A DNA stretch of 64,000 nt from Pithys albifrons albifrons. Its lineage: Eukaryota; Chordata; Aves; Passeriformes; Thamnophilidae. The DNA lies in the NCBI RefSeq assembly GCF_047495875.1, contig NC_092463.1:21317224-21381223 (forward strand). The letters are read 5' to 3'. The notes beneath the pieces are model-generated. The model saw only the letters and a program-made list of their open reading frames with translations, ran no database searches and was not told the origin of the DNA. Shown one piece after another: positions 37,001 through 50,060 of this stretch; the stretch's first letter is position 1, and the number at the start of each line of letters is the position of its first letter. A program made the translations under genes and the position numbers.

Positions 37001-39289
37001 AGTTACAGTATTAGATTTCATTTCAATTACCTTTACTGGCTCTTCCACCTCTATATTTAAGTATCTCCTTATTTGTGAGAAAAAAATAGGTGAACCTTTT
37101 TGTCTTATGTGACTCAGTCTTTCTTCATAAAGACTGCCATTTAAAATGCCAGTTTCTTTAGATCCCAACAGACCACTCACTGACTTGAGATGAAAAGAGA
37201 ACTAGTCTTATTTTAGAATGTGTCAGCAGCTCATTGTCTATGTTGAAGTTTAAATTGTAACAAATTTGCTATAGGTGCTATCATTGCTTCTACTTGAGTC
37301 CAGAGCATTGTATTTTGCAAAATCCTGATTATCATTGTTTCACATTGACTTGGGTAAGGTATTAGGGCACTGGTTGGATTGAACAATTTTGAACAGAACA
37401 AAAGCTTTTGACATAAAATATCCATTTAGTAGAGGAGTCACTTCTCATTCTTGAATAAAGCAAGCTACTTTTTATACTCTCTAAATTTTGGCTACCACTT
37501 AGGAGACACCTAAGCGTGGTTAACAAGCTGCTCTGCTATTAATAGCTTCAAAACATAAATTGTTAAGTTTTTTGAGACTCTTTAATGTGTGTCCTGTGAA
37601 CCCAGGGATAGGTAAGGGTTGAGTCCAGCAGAACACAAAAGAATCTCTGAAGTTGAGACTGTACTTCATTTTTCTCATTCCCACTCTAACAGATCAGCAT
37701 TTGACAGTGGTCAAGCCCATGTGGGAAGGTTCAATAACAGTTTGTAAGGAAGATAATTTAGACTTGTTAAAAACACCTTCTGAGATAGTCCAGTTTTAAA
37801 AGTAGGATTACCTTTTTTTAGACTGTTTTGAGGTTCTATAAACCCAAGTTATGAAAAATATCAAACATTTATTGATTTTGCTAATGTATAAACAATCTGT
37901 ATGAGTCAGATTCATGACAGGTTGCCCTCTTCACTAACAGAAAACATAGTATTATTAGCTTTTTGTAATATACTCTGTAAACTATTGCTTAGTAGGGGTT
38001 TACAGGCTTTTTGTAAAATTTAAGCTTTTTCCTTCCTTTTACAGGTATATCAATAAGCTCTGTTTCTCAATTCAAGAGCAGGCTGTTGTGTGCTTCTGAA
38101 GTGTAACGGGTTGGAAATCAATGTCAAAAGAAAACAATGTAATGAAAACTGACTGCTGTAGCAATTCTAGATTCAGTGGAGCATAACACTTAGAGAATCA
38201 GTCTGTTAAAGGACTGTTAAAATCATATCCAAAAAATACAGTTTTTTAACTCTTGTGTAAAGAGTTTTTTGCTATTAAGTTGATCAAAACTCATCATCTC
38301 CTCAGACAAGAAAAAAATAAAAATGAGTTTCTATTGCCATGTCAGCAGTGTCTCTTGTAAAAATGTGGATATTCTTATTGATGTTAACCTCTTCATAGCA
38401 TCTAAAAAAGAACTATTTGCAGTCCTGCTTTTCTGTGGAGCAACCTATGTGTGTAGTTAGAGCCTGCTGAAGTAATGTTTGTTTCTGCTAGGAATGGCTT
38501 TTTGGTTTGTGCTTGTACAGTTCCCAGCACTTGGTGGATTTCTGTGTCATGACACAGGAAATTTAAATGTCTCAAACATACAAGAAATGCTACTGATACA
38601 ATGACTGATAAGGAATGAAAAAAATACTGTATTTAATGTTCAAAAATATTACTTTCATTCTCCATAGTTTCTCTGGTCCCCTACTGCCCCTTATTCCTGT
38701 TCATCTGCTCACTTGTTTGAGTTGGAGGGTGTGTGTACAACAGTAAAGCAATGCACAGTTTGTAAATAACTTTAGGAACCCTTAGAACACTTTTTTCAAC
38801 TTACCATTGTGGTTATGGGCAAATCCTTAACTGAGACAATAATGCATACTAATTTTTTGAACCTAGTGTGTCAGATCTACTCTATGTCAACACACAGGAT
38901 TTTTGTATGTCAGCAGCAGCATTATGAAAGTAATATCGTGCCTTTCCAAGCAAAATGTGTAGGTAAATATAGTAAAATGGAGCAGATTTGGCAAGAAAGT
39001 ACAGGTTTTTGTAAACTGCAGTATTTAGAAAATATTTTATGTTGCAGCATATCCATAGAACTATTTAAATCATTACTGAAGGACAACTGATAAAATGATT
39101 TCATGGATTTTTTAAGTATAATGGTGTTTGGTAAAAAAAATTGTTAATTACTTTAAGAAAGCTCAATCCTGATTTTGTCTTCAGAAATAGTTAAATACTT
39201 TTACAAATGTAAAACACTCAGTGTTGTTTGGAAAGTGAACTAATCGCAAGTAAAACATTATTTTATATTTTATTTTATATTACCTCCAG

Positions 39290-39690
39290 AATATACAGAA
39301 TGTAAGATTTTTCATCCAGGCAGTTTTCAGACACTCTTCCCCCAGCCTGTAGTGCTGCATGGGGTTCTCATCACCTGTGTCTAGATCCCTCTGCAAGGCC
39401 TTCCTACCCTTCAGCAGATCAACACTCCCACCCAACTTGCTGTCATCTGTTAACTTGCTGAAAGTGCATTCAATCCTCTCATCCAGATCATCAATAAAGA
39501 TATTAAACAGTGCTGGCCTAAACACTGAGTCCTAGAGAACACCACTTGTGACCAGCTGCTAGCTGGATATAACTCCATTCACCTCCACTCTCTGGGCCCG
39601 GCCATCCAGTCATCAGACCATCATTGACCAGCGAACACTATACCCTATCCAATCAGATTGATTCCTTCCTATTTTTCAGCCTTCCAAAAA
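39290..39690 (-). repeat. CR1 LINE fragment (ORF2 interior)
   Basis: The plus strand carries antisense CR1 ORF2, for example TCCAGATCATCAATAAAGAT, ATTAAACAGTGCTGG and AACACTGAGTCCTAGAGAAC. It lacks a 3' tail at its left end. A 17-base A run follows at about 39739-39755. Confidence 0.8.
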
Positions 39691-40384
39691 AGACGGACAT
39701 ACAACCATTTAGTTCCCAAGATATTTCCTAAAGCACTTTAAAAAAAAAAAAAAAAGAATGCTACACCTGTTCTTTTATCACTGTGGCTGATTTAAATGGT
39801 AAATTACATACTACAGTAGGCAATGCAGCAATTTTTTGCCTTTAGAACTCTTACACAAGTATTATCTGGCTCAGACAATTTAAACCTATTTAATTTTTCA
39901 GTTTGTTTCAAACAAACTTCACACTGAGACTTTAATCTGGTAAAAGTTTTTCAGGCTTACCATTTGATGTGTTTTAAAGGCTATGCTGAGATTTTATGAC
40001 ATTACAAGTTTCTCTTCAAAATATTTTTTTACTGTATTACTTCCAAAGATTTCCATTTCTGGGCATGATTTCCATTTTCTGAAGGATGCCCTAATAGCTT
40101 CCTTCAGTTGTCTATCCATGTCAGTGTTTTTCCTGTTCTTTTAGACTCTCAGCACTTCATCGTTAAAATAGGGATAATAATTACGTGCTTATGTTGCAAG
40201 GTTGTTTATGAAGATGTATTTATGAGAGTCCATAATTAATTTTGAAGTAATGAAGTCTAATAAAAGATAATGATTGTATTACCTGAAGTCAGAATATTTC
40301 TCCATTTCAGACAATTCCTAAGACTTAGATTTGGGGGAAATATTTTAAATCAGTGTGATTTATTTTGTATATAAAATTTGAGAA

Positions 40385-40580
40385 CTCACACAGAGTCAGT
40401 CTCGAGGAGAAAAGACAAAGCAGAAAGAACCGTTCCACACCACTATCGCCTAAGGAGACTTTCCACTGTGCCTTTTGCGACCGGACTTGCCTATCCCGCA
40501 TAGGCCTCTTTAGCCCCCAGCACACTCGCAGCAAACAGGGGTAGTGCCCTTCCCAAATCTTCATTCGCAAAGCCCAGCCA
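40385..40580. other. CpG-rich unclassified segment in TSHR intron 1
   Basis: About 190 bp holding at least eight CpG dinucleotides (for example in TCTCGAGG, ACCGTTCC, CTATCGCC, TTGCGACCGG, ATCCCGC, ACTCGCAG, ATTCGC) amid CpG-poor intron. It ends near an ATG trinucleotide repeat (ATGATGATGATG, about 40580-40593). It could be a young insertion, an old retroelement internal region or a regulatory element; I do not recognise it. Confidence 0.5.
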
Positions 40581-42726
40581 TGATGATGATGATGAAATTA
40601 GAGACACCATTTCCTTCAGTTCTACTTACAGCTTCTTTGTATCAAAATGCTTTAGAATACTCATCAGGCACATAAAAAATGTGGATGCCAGTGATGCAGT
40701 TATTACAGGCAAAATTGTTAAGTCCCTACATATTTTGTTCTCCAGTTAAAAAAAATCATTTTTATCAATAAGTATTTGTGAAGATTTGACATATTGCTAC
40801 TTCTAAATATCACACTGTAAATGTGTAAAATATATTACAGTTTCCACATATCCTTTCTCAAAAGCTGACAACAGCTCAAGGAACTAAACAGACCAGCTGT
40901 TTCACTACATCTTGTTATCCTGGTATCCACATGTTCACCCCTACCAACGTAGTAAACATGACATATATCACAGGTTTTTATCCCTGAAGGCTGAGCTCAA
41001 AAAGCAGTGTCCTACCTATGGCCAATATCCTGGACCAGATGCAGAATTGTAGCTTAATACCTAACATAAAGAGGATATTTTTAAAGACTGCTAGTTTTGT
41101 GTCTATATATATATGCTAGTTCCACTGTTTCACTGTCCCCTCCAAACTTCCTCTTGTTCAATTTCAATCAAATTTGATTAATTTGATGTGAAACTAACAC
41201 TGGGTACAGGATAGAAACCTTATCAACATCCCTTCTGATAGGGAAAGAGAAAGGGAAGGGGAAATAGAAAAGAGCAGAAGTTATTTTAGTAAATGAGCAC
41301 AGGAGATGTAGTGCACAAATGAACAAGAAGGAAAACTTTATTAGTTTTATTGCCAAAGGTAAAATAAGTAAGAGTGACTAATAATAGAAGAAAAGCATTG
41401 GGAACTGCATTGAGATGAATTTGGGATAGTGATACCATCTAAATATATCATTATAATGATGCCAAGACAGTATTACAATAACTCAAGCATTATGATGATT
41501 GTATCTTTGGACAAATGTTTACTGAGGTTTTGCTGATCTGTAAGCATGAGTAATTCTTCAGAGTCATTAACCCCCACTTCCTAGTGGGTCTGCCTCAACT
41601 GAAACACTCAGATCTCCCTAGCATATTCCACTAAACACAGAGGAGGTTACAGCACCAACTGTTGCTCTGCTCCAGCACTTTGCTGGTGGAAGAGAAACGC
41701 ACTGCCAGCTAAGGGGTTGGGACAGAGACCTCCTCAGTACCATTGCATGTAGAGCCCCTGCCACAGCATGAAGGAGAACCGGAGTCAAGTATAGGCAAAG
41801 GCAGAAGCAAAGGAGGACCTGGCAGGGATAAAATAGCAACAGACCCAATCAGGGTGTCAGCTGGGCAGAGAGAGGCATAAAAAATACTATAGATGCAACA
41901 AAATTATTGATATATAATTTCATACTTTTTAGCACTGTATTTCAATATCACTTAAAACTGCTTTCCTGCCATAGCATGGTATGAGTATATTACATAGGGA
42001 TTATATAAACCTTAACTTCAGGCAACAAGACAAGAACTACCCATAATAGACAAAGCCTTTTTATTCCCCAGAAGAACCAAAAAAAAAAAAATCTTGTATT
42101 GAAAAAAGGACATCTCCAAGATCAGTATCTATGCACTCAGGCATTCTGAATAAGCACCTGCATTAACTGTATTTGGATAAACACATCATAAACAGTTTCA
42201 ATCAAACATTTTCCTGGCTTAATTTCATGTCACTTTCCCACTAAAACAGTTGGAAATAAACATTTATTGGAATTTCTTATAAGCATGGCTTGTTAAAAAA
42301 AGGCTTACCCCATGGTCTTAAAGTAGGGTAGAGAAATGAGAACAGTCCTGACTGTTTGTCAGAATGAAACTTTAATTGGGGTTTCAAGACCCTGTGCACT
42401 GAAAAGAGCTCATCATCTCCAAAAGCTGGCAAAGTGTTCTTAGGCTCACCAGCCTCTTAGTTCTCCAACCCTACAAAAACTGAACAGCCACATAGGAAAG
42501 TTTTAAAACTGGCAATCTTGAGGTTCACAAATTACCACCAAGAAGCAGAATTACTTTGCCTAAAGTAAAAAAGTTGCTGGATTTAGGGAAAATTGTAGAG
42601 TGTTTCAACATACCATGTGCAGATATGTACAGCTACATACTTCACCTCAAAGAAGTGTTCATTTGTTCAAAGGTTAACAGAAACTTCAATTTTGGAATCT
42701 TTTGTGTTTAATTCAGAACTAGTGGG

Positions 42727-42810
42727 TTGTTTTTTTTTTTTTTGGTTGGTTTGGTTTAGTTTGGTTTTGTTGCTGTTTGTTTGAGATGTGTTGGTTGGTT
42801 GTTCATTTGG
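42727..42810 (+). repeat. T/G-rich low-complexity tract
   Basis: A poly-T run is followed by TTGG and TTTGG units up to about 42810, similar to the tract at 31978-32095. Confidence 0.85.
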
Positions 42811-44604
42811 GGCTTTTTGTGTGTGTGCAAAGAGCTCTGTTTTTCTTATTTCCTCAGATACCCTTCCCATTTATTTTCAAATAAGACTACACAGTGCATA
42901 TTCTACCTTTTCTACCACACACTATAAAACCACAATTGTTATTACCTGGAATATTTTCTTGTCTATGATAGGGAGTACATGTCTTGAGAAATTTGCAGTG
43001 GTCACTCTAGTAGGTACAGATGATTAAATTTCACCCAAAATAAACAGAAAAATATTTCTCAGTTGTTCTTTTTAATTACTTTCCCCATGGAAATAAGATC
43101 TCCATTGGCTGTTTTTATTTTTTAAAAAGAGTGGCTTATGATCTTAGAGCCCCCATTACTACACTAGAGTTTAGTTTAAAACACTAGAATTTCAGTGGCT
43201 GAAGTGCTTTATTTTTGAAGCTGTATATAGAGAGGTACTTCTCAGTCATTGCACCAGCATTTTTTCAAGGCAAGTATCCAATTTCATTATGTGATCTCAT
43301 TGTTTCTATTAACTATTTTAAATGCCTGTACAAAGGCATATTTCTCCTATAAACTGAAATGGGTTTTTTTTCTAACTTGTTATGGTAGATTTCAAAGAAC
43401 ATACTACTTGGTACATACAGTAAAATTACGACAATCTCAACTTTAATAATCTGCATATATAAAAGTATAATAACCAAACCAAAACTTGTGTAATTTTAAA
43501 TCTTTGTCACTGATATACTGCAGTCTAATTATCAAAAAAATGAAAGGCATACAAAAATAATGGGGAAGTAACATAAGTTAGTGATCAATTTGCTAAGCCT
43601 TTATTTTCAGGTGTTGAAAAATCTTGAGAAGCATTTAAATAAGATCAAATGATTTAACAGTTAGTATTTTCAAGTAAATTTGTGAGAATTATTACCAGGA
43701 CATAAACCAATCAATCTGTTATTGTTTTATCTTGCAATTAAATCAACCAAGTTTGAGTTTGTTTACCAGAAAGTAATCCGTATTTACAAGTGAATCTTCC
43801 CTTGGAGACTGGAAACATTCGTACTTCATGAGGGAAAGTAAAAGCCAGGAGCAATTCATCTTAGTTTTACCTGACTGATGCCATTTCAGTTTCCCTACAG
43901 TATTTGTCTGACATATGACACAAGATGTTCATCTGGACTGGCAGCAGGAACACAGACAACATGTTTTACTGTGTGCCTGTAATGGTACCAAACACTTAGG
44001 CTTAGGTACTTGAATTACTCTATCACTTTGGCAAGGTCCAAATTTGCTGCTTTATCCCATACTCCACACTTTTGTTTATCTGAAGTACTTGTTTCCCAGA
44101 TGGTGTATTGGGATTCCCAGTTCCCATGGATTCTTTTTTCCCCAGCTTTGACCAAGAAGCTGAAAATGCAAAGAAGATTTCATGGAACTTTTAGTGAGGT
44201 CACACATCCCATTCCTATTATTTTATTAATTACAAAATTGTGCTTGATCTACCCTTCCTTCTTCTCACCCCCTGGGCACTTGCCACACAGAATCCAGCCT
44301 TCTGCTCTGTTTGTCCACAAACAGCCCAGTTACTAATTTTCCCATATTTTACACAGAACTCTTAAGGCCCAGTGGACAATCATCTCTTCACAGCTCTATA
44401 AGGTTCGAGTTTCCTACCTCTTCCTCCACACACAGAGCCTGCACGCTGCCGTTCCCGCTGTTCTGTACTGCCCAAGCAAATTGCAGCACTCGCCCCTTCA
44501 ACTTCCTCATCTTACAGGGCATTAGATCAGAGCATCTCCTGCCTGCGAAGTATGGATACTCACAACCGGGTAGTGCCTCCCCTAAAACATCTCAATGTAC
44601 TCAC

Positions 44605-44774
44605 AGGGTCTGGGTGTACTCCGGAAGGCTGGGAATGAAGTGGATGTCCCTGCAAGTGATTTTGAAGTCTCCCCAGTCGGAGCACTCGCAGAAAGCTGAA
44701 GGGCACCTCTCTGTGCCCTGGCTGCACAGCACCAGCACCAGCAGCAACTGGAAGGCTATCGGGAGGCACAGCAT
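44605..44774 (-). CDS. TSHR: TSHR coding exon 1 (signal peptide and N-terminal cysteine cluster)
   Basis: The exon encodes codons 1-56 and two bases of codon 57. The ATG is at 44774-44772, with A at -3. Residues 5-20 are hydrophobic (PIAFQLLLVLVLCSQG) and form a signal peptide. Cysteines at residues 24, 29, 31 and 41 fall at the same positions as in human TSHR, where they cap the leucine-rich repeats. The stretch DIHFIPSLPEYTQTL resembles human DIQRIPSLPPSTQTL. The donor is GTGAGT directly after 44605. The reading frame stays open upstream of this ATG, but the only start-like codon there is GTG at 44891-44889, so the ATG at 44774 is the sensible start. The exon lies at the edge of a CpG island, as expected for a first exon. 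Confidence 0.96.
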
Positions 44775-45330
44775 CTTCCGCCGCCCGCTGCCGCTCTGCC
44801 CCTCGCTCCTCCGAGGGGATGAGGAGAGGCCAGAGCTGCAGGGGCAGAAAACGCTGCCCCGCCGGGAGAAGCTGCCTGGGAAAGGCGGCACCTTTGCTGG
44901 ACAACGCCGCCTCCTCTCCTAAGCGGGATCAGGAAAGGTCTCAGCAAACCACCGCGCCGTCGCCATCGGGCAGGGTCCGTCTCTTCGCCGCGACCTCGCG
45001 CCCACCCCACCGCCCGTCCGCCCCACACCGGCCTGGCACCCCGCGCTCCTCCACACGCCTCCCGCGGGGTCCCCCGGGACCCGTCCCCCGCATCCGCCGT
45101 CCCCCGCCCCCCGCTCCGCGTCCGCAGCCGGCGGGGCCAGGGCAGCCTCGGGGCCGGAGCCACCTGCCCGGGCGGCCGTGTCTAAGCGGAGCCAGCGGGC
45201 TCTAGCCCTGCACAGCCCAGCCCTGCCGGGGCGAGACGGGCCCCGGTCCCGCGCCCGCAGCGGGACAAGCCCGCAGAGCTGCTTGCGAAGGCAGCGGAGC
45301 GACGCCTGACCCCGAACAATTCTCCAGCAT
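44740..45330 (-). promoter_or_regulatory. TSHR: CpG island at the TSHR 5' end
   Basis: The segment is strongly GC-rich and dense in CpG, standing out from AT-rich flanks on both sides. It starts within coding exon 1 and extends about 550 bp upstream on the minus strand, with several GC-box-like runs around 45000-45130. I see no clear TATA box near the start codon, which fits the TATA-less promoter known for mammalian TSHR. The transcription start is not fixed by sequence alone. Overlapping open frames on both strands here reflect GC bias, not genes. Confidence 0.75.
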
Positions 45331-47189
45331 CTGTGCAGTACGGAGGAGGGAGAGGGCTGAGTAAGAGCCATGCTAAGTCACCTATTAACGCAGTGCAGTT
45401 ACAACAGATTTTACACCAAGCAGAAATTCACTGTCTGCAAGTTAGATACGCACTAAATGTAAAGCAGTGAAAAAGCACTGAAAATTCAGAAAAGTGATTC
45501 TGAAATTCACACAACAGATCAAACGAATAGGAGACACTAGCATTTTCCACACTATCAAAAAAGATAAAATCCATTCACCAAAGGAAAAAATGAAAAAAAA
45601 AAAATCAAACCTTGAGAGAAGTAAGGTGGAATTATTGGTGTAAGTAAGTGCACAAGAAAAATGCCAACATAAAAGTTTGTAACCTTGGAGAAGGAAACTT
45701 GAAAATGTAACCTATGCACAGTAAAAAATTAGACCACAATTTTCTTGGACAAATAGTTACCCTCCAGCTAGATTAGAGTTACGCAAATGTTTTAAGTACA
45801 ACACATCAGATACTATTTTGATATAACTCTTTAAAATTAATTTAAGCCAGTTCATCAGTGTGTGTTTCCTAAATGTAATTAATCTCTCAACATATCTTTA
45901 TAAGGTGAGCAAATGATACCATGCCCATAAAGAAATACAATATAAATTCTGATGTTATGGGCAAATGTTAGCACTTAGGTCTTGTATAAGTGAGGAATCC
46001 CATCAGATACATTTATCCTGTTCAGGATCAGGTATTCTTAAGGGTGTCCCAGCATGGGGACAAACTGAGACACCCACAACATAGTGTAGACAACTTCATC
46101 TCTCTTTTCTTACAACCAGTCTTGATGACCTAGTACGATGAGGAGCACAACAGAGGACTCCTTGCTTCTCATGACATGCCCTAGTTTGCAGGAAGAGAGT
46201 AGGGATGTGCATCCCCTCTCTAATGACTACTTCTGGGGTGATTTGTTGTGATGTCTTGTGTGTACTCTCTTGAAAGCCCCCACTTCCCCATTTTTATTCC
46301 AACTTCAATGTTACCTTTTTATGTATTACTGTGTATGCACTAGGCAAAACAAAAATAGTTTTACTGTTGGGTAGATAAGTAATCCCAAGACTTGACTAAT
46401 TTCAGTAGTTTTTCATAAACCAAATCATAATAATACATGTGGTGTACTAAAGGTATCCTTATGCTACCTTACCTTTACTAACAGGGTACCCTGCATTAAC
46501 TACTCAATCATATTTGTGTTTCAGACTCTGGCTCTTAAACTAGAGGAAGGGTAATTTGTTTCATTGCTCTTTCCCTGAAATAAAGTATTTTGAATTACCT
46601 TTATTTATTAGGAAAAAGAGCATGCACATAGATATTAGCATTAGAAGCTCTGGCATGGCAACTGCTCTGTGGCAGCAGTGACAGTCAAGAAAGTGTTAAT
46701 GGAAGGAAAAATACTTTCACAGGTATTTCTAAGGGATCAAAAATGAAAACTATAAAGGATCGCACACTGAAGAAGTGGCAAGGCTGACATGGAAGATGTT
46801 CTGAGCAGATTCTAAAATAAATAAGGACTGCTGAATATATGGTTTCTGGGCTTGGATCATAAATGAGAGAAGCAAGGGACTCCTCTTCTTCAGGGCCCAA
46901 TAGCCTTGAAGGAAACAGGACAGAACACGCAACTTCAGCCTGGGAAGAGCTCCAGGTCTGGATGCACCTCCTCCTGGGCTCCAAGACTTGGCTTGCACAT
47001 TCTGAGCCAGGAACATGAACAGAGTTTGGGGAGAGAAAAGGACTGTTGCTAACCACATAGTGTTTCCATGGGCACTGGCTTCACTCTGAAAGTTATGCTA
47101 TAAGCAAGATGATGTTTACATTGTAGTTTCTAGCATGTTAAGGAATTTGCTGGCTAGAAGTCTGCAATCACACTTCAGTTGTTTTCCTA

Positions 47190-48040
47190 TGGCAGGGCTC
47201 TGCCCTGGCCAACCTGCCCACCCCAGCAGTATGTGCACTCTGTGACAGCTTTGGGCTTTGGGTCAGCTCGGGCCAGGGCACTCAAGCCTGATCTGAGCTA
47301 TTTAAATTTGAACCCATTCCCAGCTTGATTCCTCCAGCCTTGTCTTGCTGACTGGTTTTCCTGTGTATACTGTGGATCTGTGGATACTGTGTCTCTGGTC
47401 TTCTTTCCAGTCCTATCTCATTGATAGACCTTAGACATACATTGGAGTCTTCTCTCCAGGTGTCTCTTGCCCTTCCTGCCTGGACCCTGGACCTGTTTTC
47501 ATTCCTTGCCTTGCTGTAGCTGTCAGTATCACCAACCCAGTCCTGCTGAGATGCTGCAGGACTGTGGCAAAGTCACTCTGTGCTGTGGCCACTCTTGGGT
47601 CCCAGCCTGCAGTCTCCTCCTAGAGCAGCCTGTCAGGGCTGAGGACACTGATGGACCTGACTGTCCCTGCCTGGCCTCCTCTAGGACCTTCTCCCACCCT
47701 GCCCAAAGCCCAGGACTATGACAGCCTCCAGGGCCATCAGTCCCTGCCCCTACACCAGCCCACTGGGGCTGGTCTCCAGCTGTCCTGCCTGGCCATGGGC
47801 CCCGCTCTGCCAACCCTGACACCCAGGCTGACCCAGCCTCAACCTGTCCCAACCCCCAGCTGCCTGGACCCTGGCAGGGCTGGTTAGATGGAATGGCATG
47901 GGCTGCCAGGCCCTGCCTGCTGCTCCAGTAGGATGCCATGTGGCTCCTGGTGCCTGGTCCTGAGGGGGCCTTGCAGTGCCATGCTCTGCCTCCTCCTAGA
48001 CAGCTTCTGGTTCTTCTGTTCACCTTTTTCAAGAACAGCC
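47190..48040. repeat. GC-rich repeat-like block, unclassified
   Basis: The sequence is rich in CCTGCC, CTGGACC and CAGCCT words but poor in CpG, and is sharply bounded by AT-rich DNA. Near its left part is CTATTTAAATTTGAACCC, a TATA-like element. The composition suggests a decayed retroelement rather than a gene; the overlapping open frames on both strands share no recognisable domain. Confidence 0.35.
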
Positions 48041-49663
48041 CTGCAGATGGAGGAAGTAAAAATATATTTACAAATCTACAGATAACCCCAAGTTAGGGAG
48101 GCCTGTTAACTCTGGATCAGAATATAAATTCAGAAGAGAAAAATACTGGTAGCTACATGCAATAAGACACACCCTGCATGGAAGAAACATGGGGATATTG
48201 TGCAACTATTCCGTTTTGCATTTATGGAGTTGCCTGGAATACTTTATCTGTCAAGAAAGAAGTAGACAAACACCGTTACTCACAGGATAGTGAAGAAAAT
48301 GCCAGGTTTAGAAACATGACCTATTTTGAAAGAATAACAGAAGACAGTCGCTTAGCTTAGTCAGGATGGCAGGTATTTTAGGCTGTAAAAAAAGAACAAT
48401 AATCAATAGTTCTGACCATATTCATTTTGAAAAGTGATGGCATCCAGCAGCTTAGAGTGACTGACAACTTTTAATCCCCTGTAGATAATGAATGAATGTT
48501 CCTTTTGAATATACTAAAACTAGTTAATTATTAAAAGTATCATCAGTATGTGTACATCCACAACTATAAACATAAACCTAAGAACAGATATTCAAAATCC
48601 TGTATGCCCTGAGGCTAGAGAAATTAAGCAGTTTTAATCCATTAAAACATCTCATGCTCTGCTTCTAATAAACAAATAGGAAAGAAAAATCACTTAAATC
48701 TACAGTACATTGCCGACTTTTGTTTTCTGGTGCTTTTTAAAAGACCCCTGTGGGTTCCTGTTAATTTAAACATGGCAAAAATTGACAAGCATCTTTTTCC
48801 ACTGTTACAGACACTCCCTCTAGTGACAGCCACAGTTACTCATTTAGTACCTATCATCTCAAGCACTGCAAGGCTCAGAATTCCATTGTTTTTGTGGTGC
48901 TTTCTGAAAAAGTAAATTATTATCATCTGCCAGATTTTATATAGTATCTCGGTTATCTTTACACTGTTTATGTGGGTGATACACAAATCAGATAATACAC
49001 AGCAGGTCCTAACAAAGAAGCAATTAGCTCTAATTGGTATTCCACAGATTACCAGATATCAACAGCTAAATCTTGTAATATCTGCATGAGAAAATGCTCA
49101 AACTAGGAAAATAAATCAGTAGAGTACGATAAAAGAATCGGCGGGGGGGGGTGTGTTTCTGATTAATCAACACGTTTTGCCATTCTAGATACTTGTAAGA
49201 TATGTCTGTTGCTACTTGTTTCTATTTCAGCATCTCAAATAATTTCTGTCCTGTCACAAAAACATACATTGCACATGCTGCTTTGTCAGAGCATCATTCA
49301 TCAGACCATGTGTTTGAATAGCTCTATGTAGGTTCTTGAAGATTCATGTCTATATAAAATATTTGCCTTCAATGTCAAGAACAGGTAGTTGTGGATTTCT
49401 ATGGTTATGGGCTATTGAGGAAATCTTGTGCTTTTCCTTTTGCTTTATTTCATGAAAAAGTCATGAAAAACTGCAAAAACTGGAATACTCCGTTGGCTGA
49501 AGGCTCCATAGGAGGTACTGCTGTGTTAAGCACTATAAAGCCTGAGGCTGTCAATTGTAAAAATGCTCTGAGAGAAGAGCAAGATGAAACTATCTTAAGC
49601 AATTAGTCAAGGCAAGAGCTATGACAGCTGTTTTCAGGCAGGCATATTTGTCTACAGAAAGCA

Positions 49664-50060
49664 TTACAGAATCAGAGTCACAGAATCATTGACTTAGGAA
49701 GACACCCTGGAGGTCAGCTGGCCCAAGCCCCTGTTCTAGCAGGGTCGTCTGGAGCTGGTTTCCCAGAACTGTCCAGGCAACTTTTGACTATTTCCAAGGA
49801 TGTAGATTTCACAAGCTCTTTGTGCAACCTGTGATAGTGTTTGGTCATCCTCATAATTGAAAAGCATTTCCTGATGTTCAGACCGAAATTCTTGTTCAAT
49901 TTGTGATCATTGCCTCTTGCCTTGTCACTGGACACCATTTGATTTATACCCTCTCTTCAGGTATTTATCCACATTGATGAGATCCTCCAAGCCTTCTCTT
50001 CTCCAGGTTAGATCTTTCTCAGCTTTTCCTCATGGAAGAGATGTGTCACTCTCTTAATTG
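49664..50060 (-). repeat. CR1 LINE 3' fragment
   Basis: The plus strand starts with TACAGAATCAGAGTCACAGA and ATCATTGACTTAGGAAGACA, then AAAGCATTTCCTGATGTTCA and CTTCTCTTCTCCAGGTTAGA, all antisense CR1 phrases. Confidence 0.85.

Larger units (their letters stand above)
24506..44604 (-). other. TSHR intron 1
   Basis: At about 20.1 kb this is the largest intron here and the main repeat reservoir: six CR1 loci, two LTR-like elements, two T/G-rich tracts and one CpG-rich unclassified segment (40385-40580). A long first intron is usual for glycoprotein-hormone receptor genes. No internal gene is seen. Confidence 0.9.
1..44774 (-). other. TSHR: TSHR gene, 5' part (coding exons 1-7), 3' end outside window
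   Basis: Seven minus-strand exons with consensus AG/GT borders join in frame to codons 1-204 of a thyrotropin receptor. Exon lengths (170 coding, 72, 75, 75, 75, 78, 69 nt) and phase (every intron interrupts a codon after its second base) match my recollection of human TSHR. TSHR is a glycoprotein-hormone receptor: a large leucine-rich-repeat ectodomain binds TSH and a seven-helix domain couples to Gs and cAMP. In birds it acts in thyroid and, by established knowledge, in the mediobasal hypothalamus, where pars tuberalis TSH drives the photoperiodic response. Exons 8-10 were looked for in positions 1-6331 and not found, so the repeat end, hinge and transmembrane domain must lie outside. FSHR and LHCGR are the alternatives; the residue matches favour TSHR clearly. 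Confidence 0.96.

Noticed and set aside
44774..44891. Possible N-terminal extension of TSHR upstream of the ATG
   Set aside because: The frame is open but the start-like codon at 44891-44889 is GTG, and the hydrophobic signal peptide and cysteine numbering match human from the ATG at 44774.
44311..44922. 203-codon open frame on the plus strand across TSHR exon 1
   Set aside because: It is antisense to a well-supported exon and enters the CpG island, where GC bias keeps frames open. No domain is recognised.
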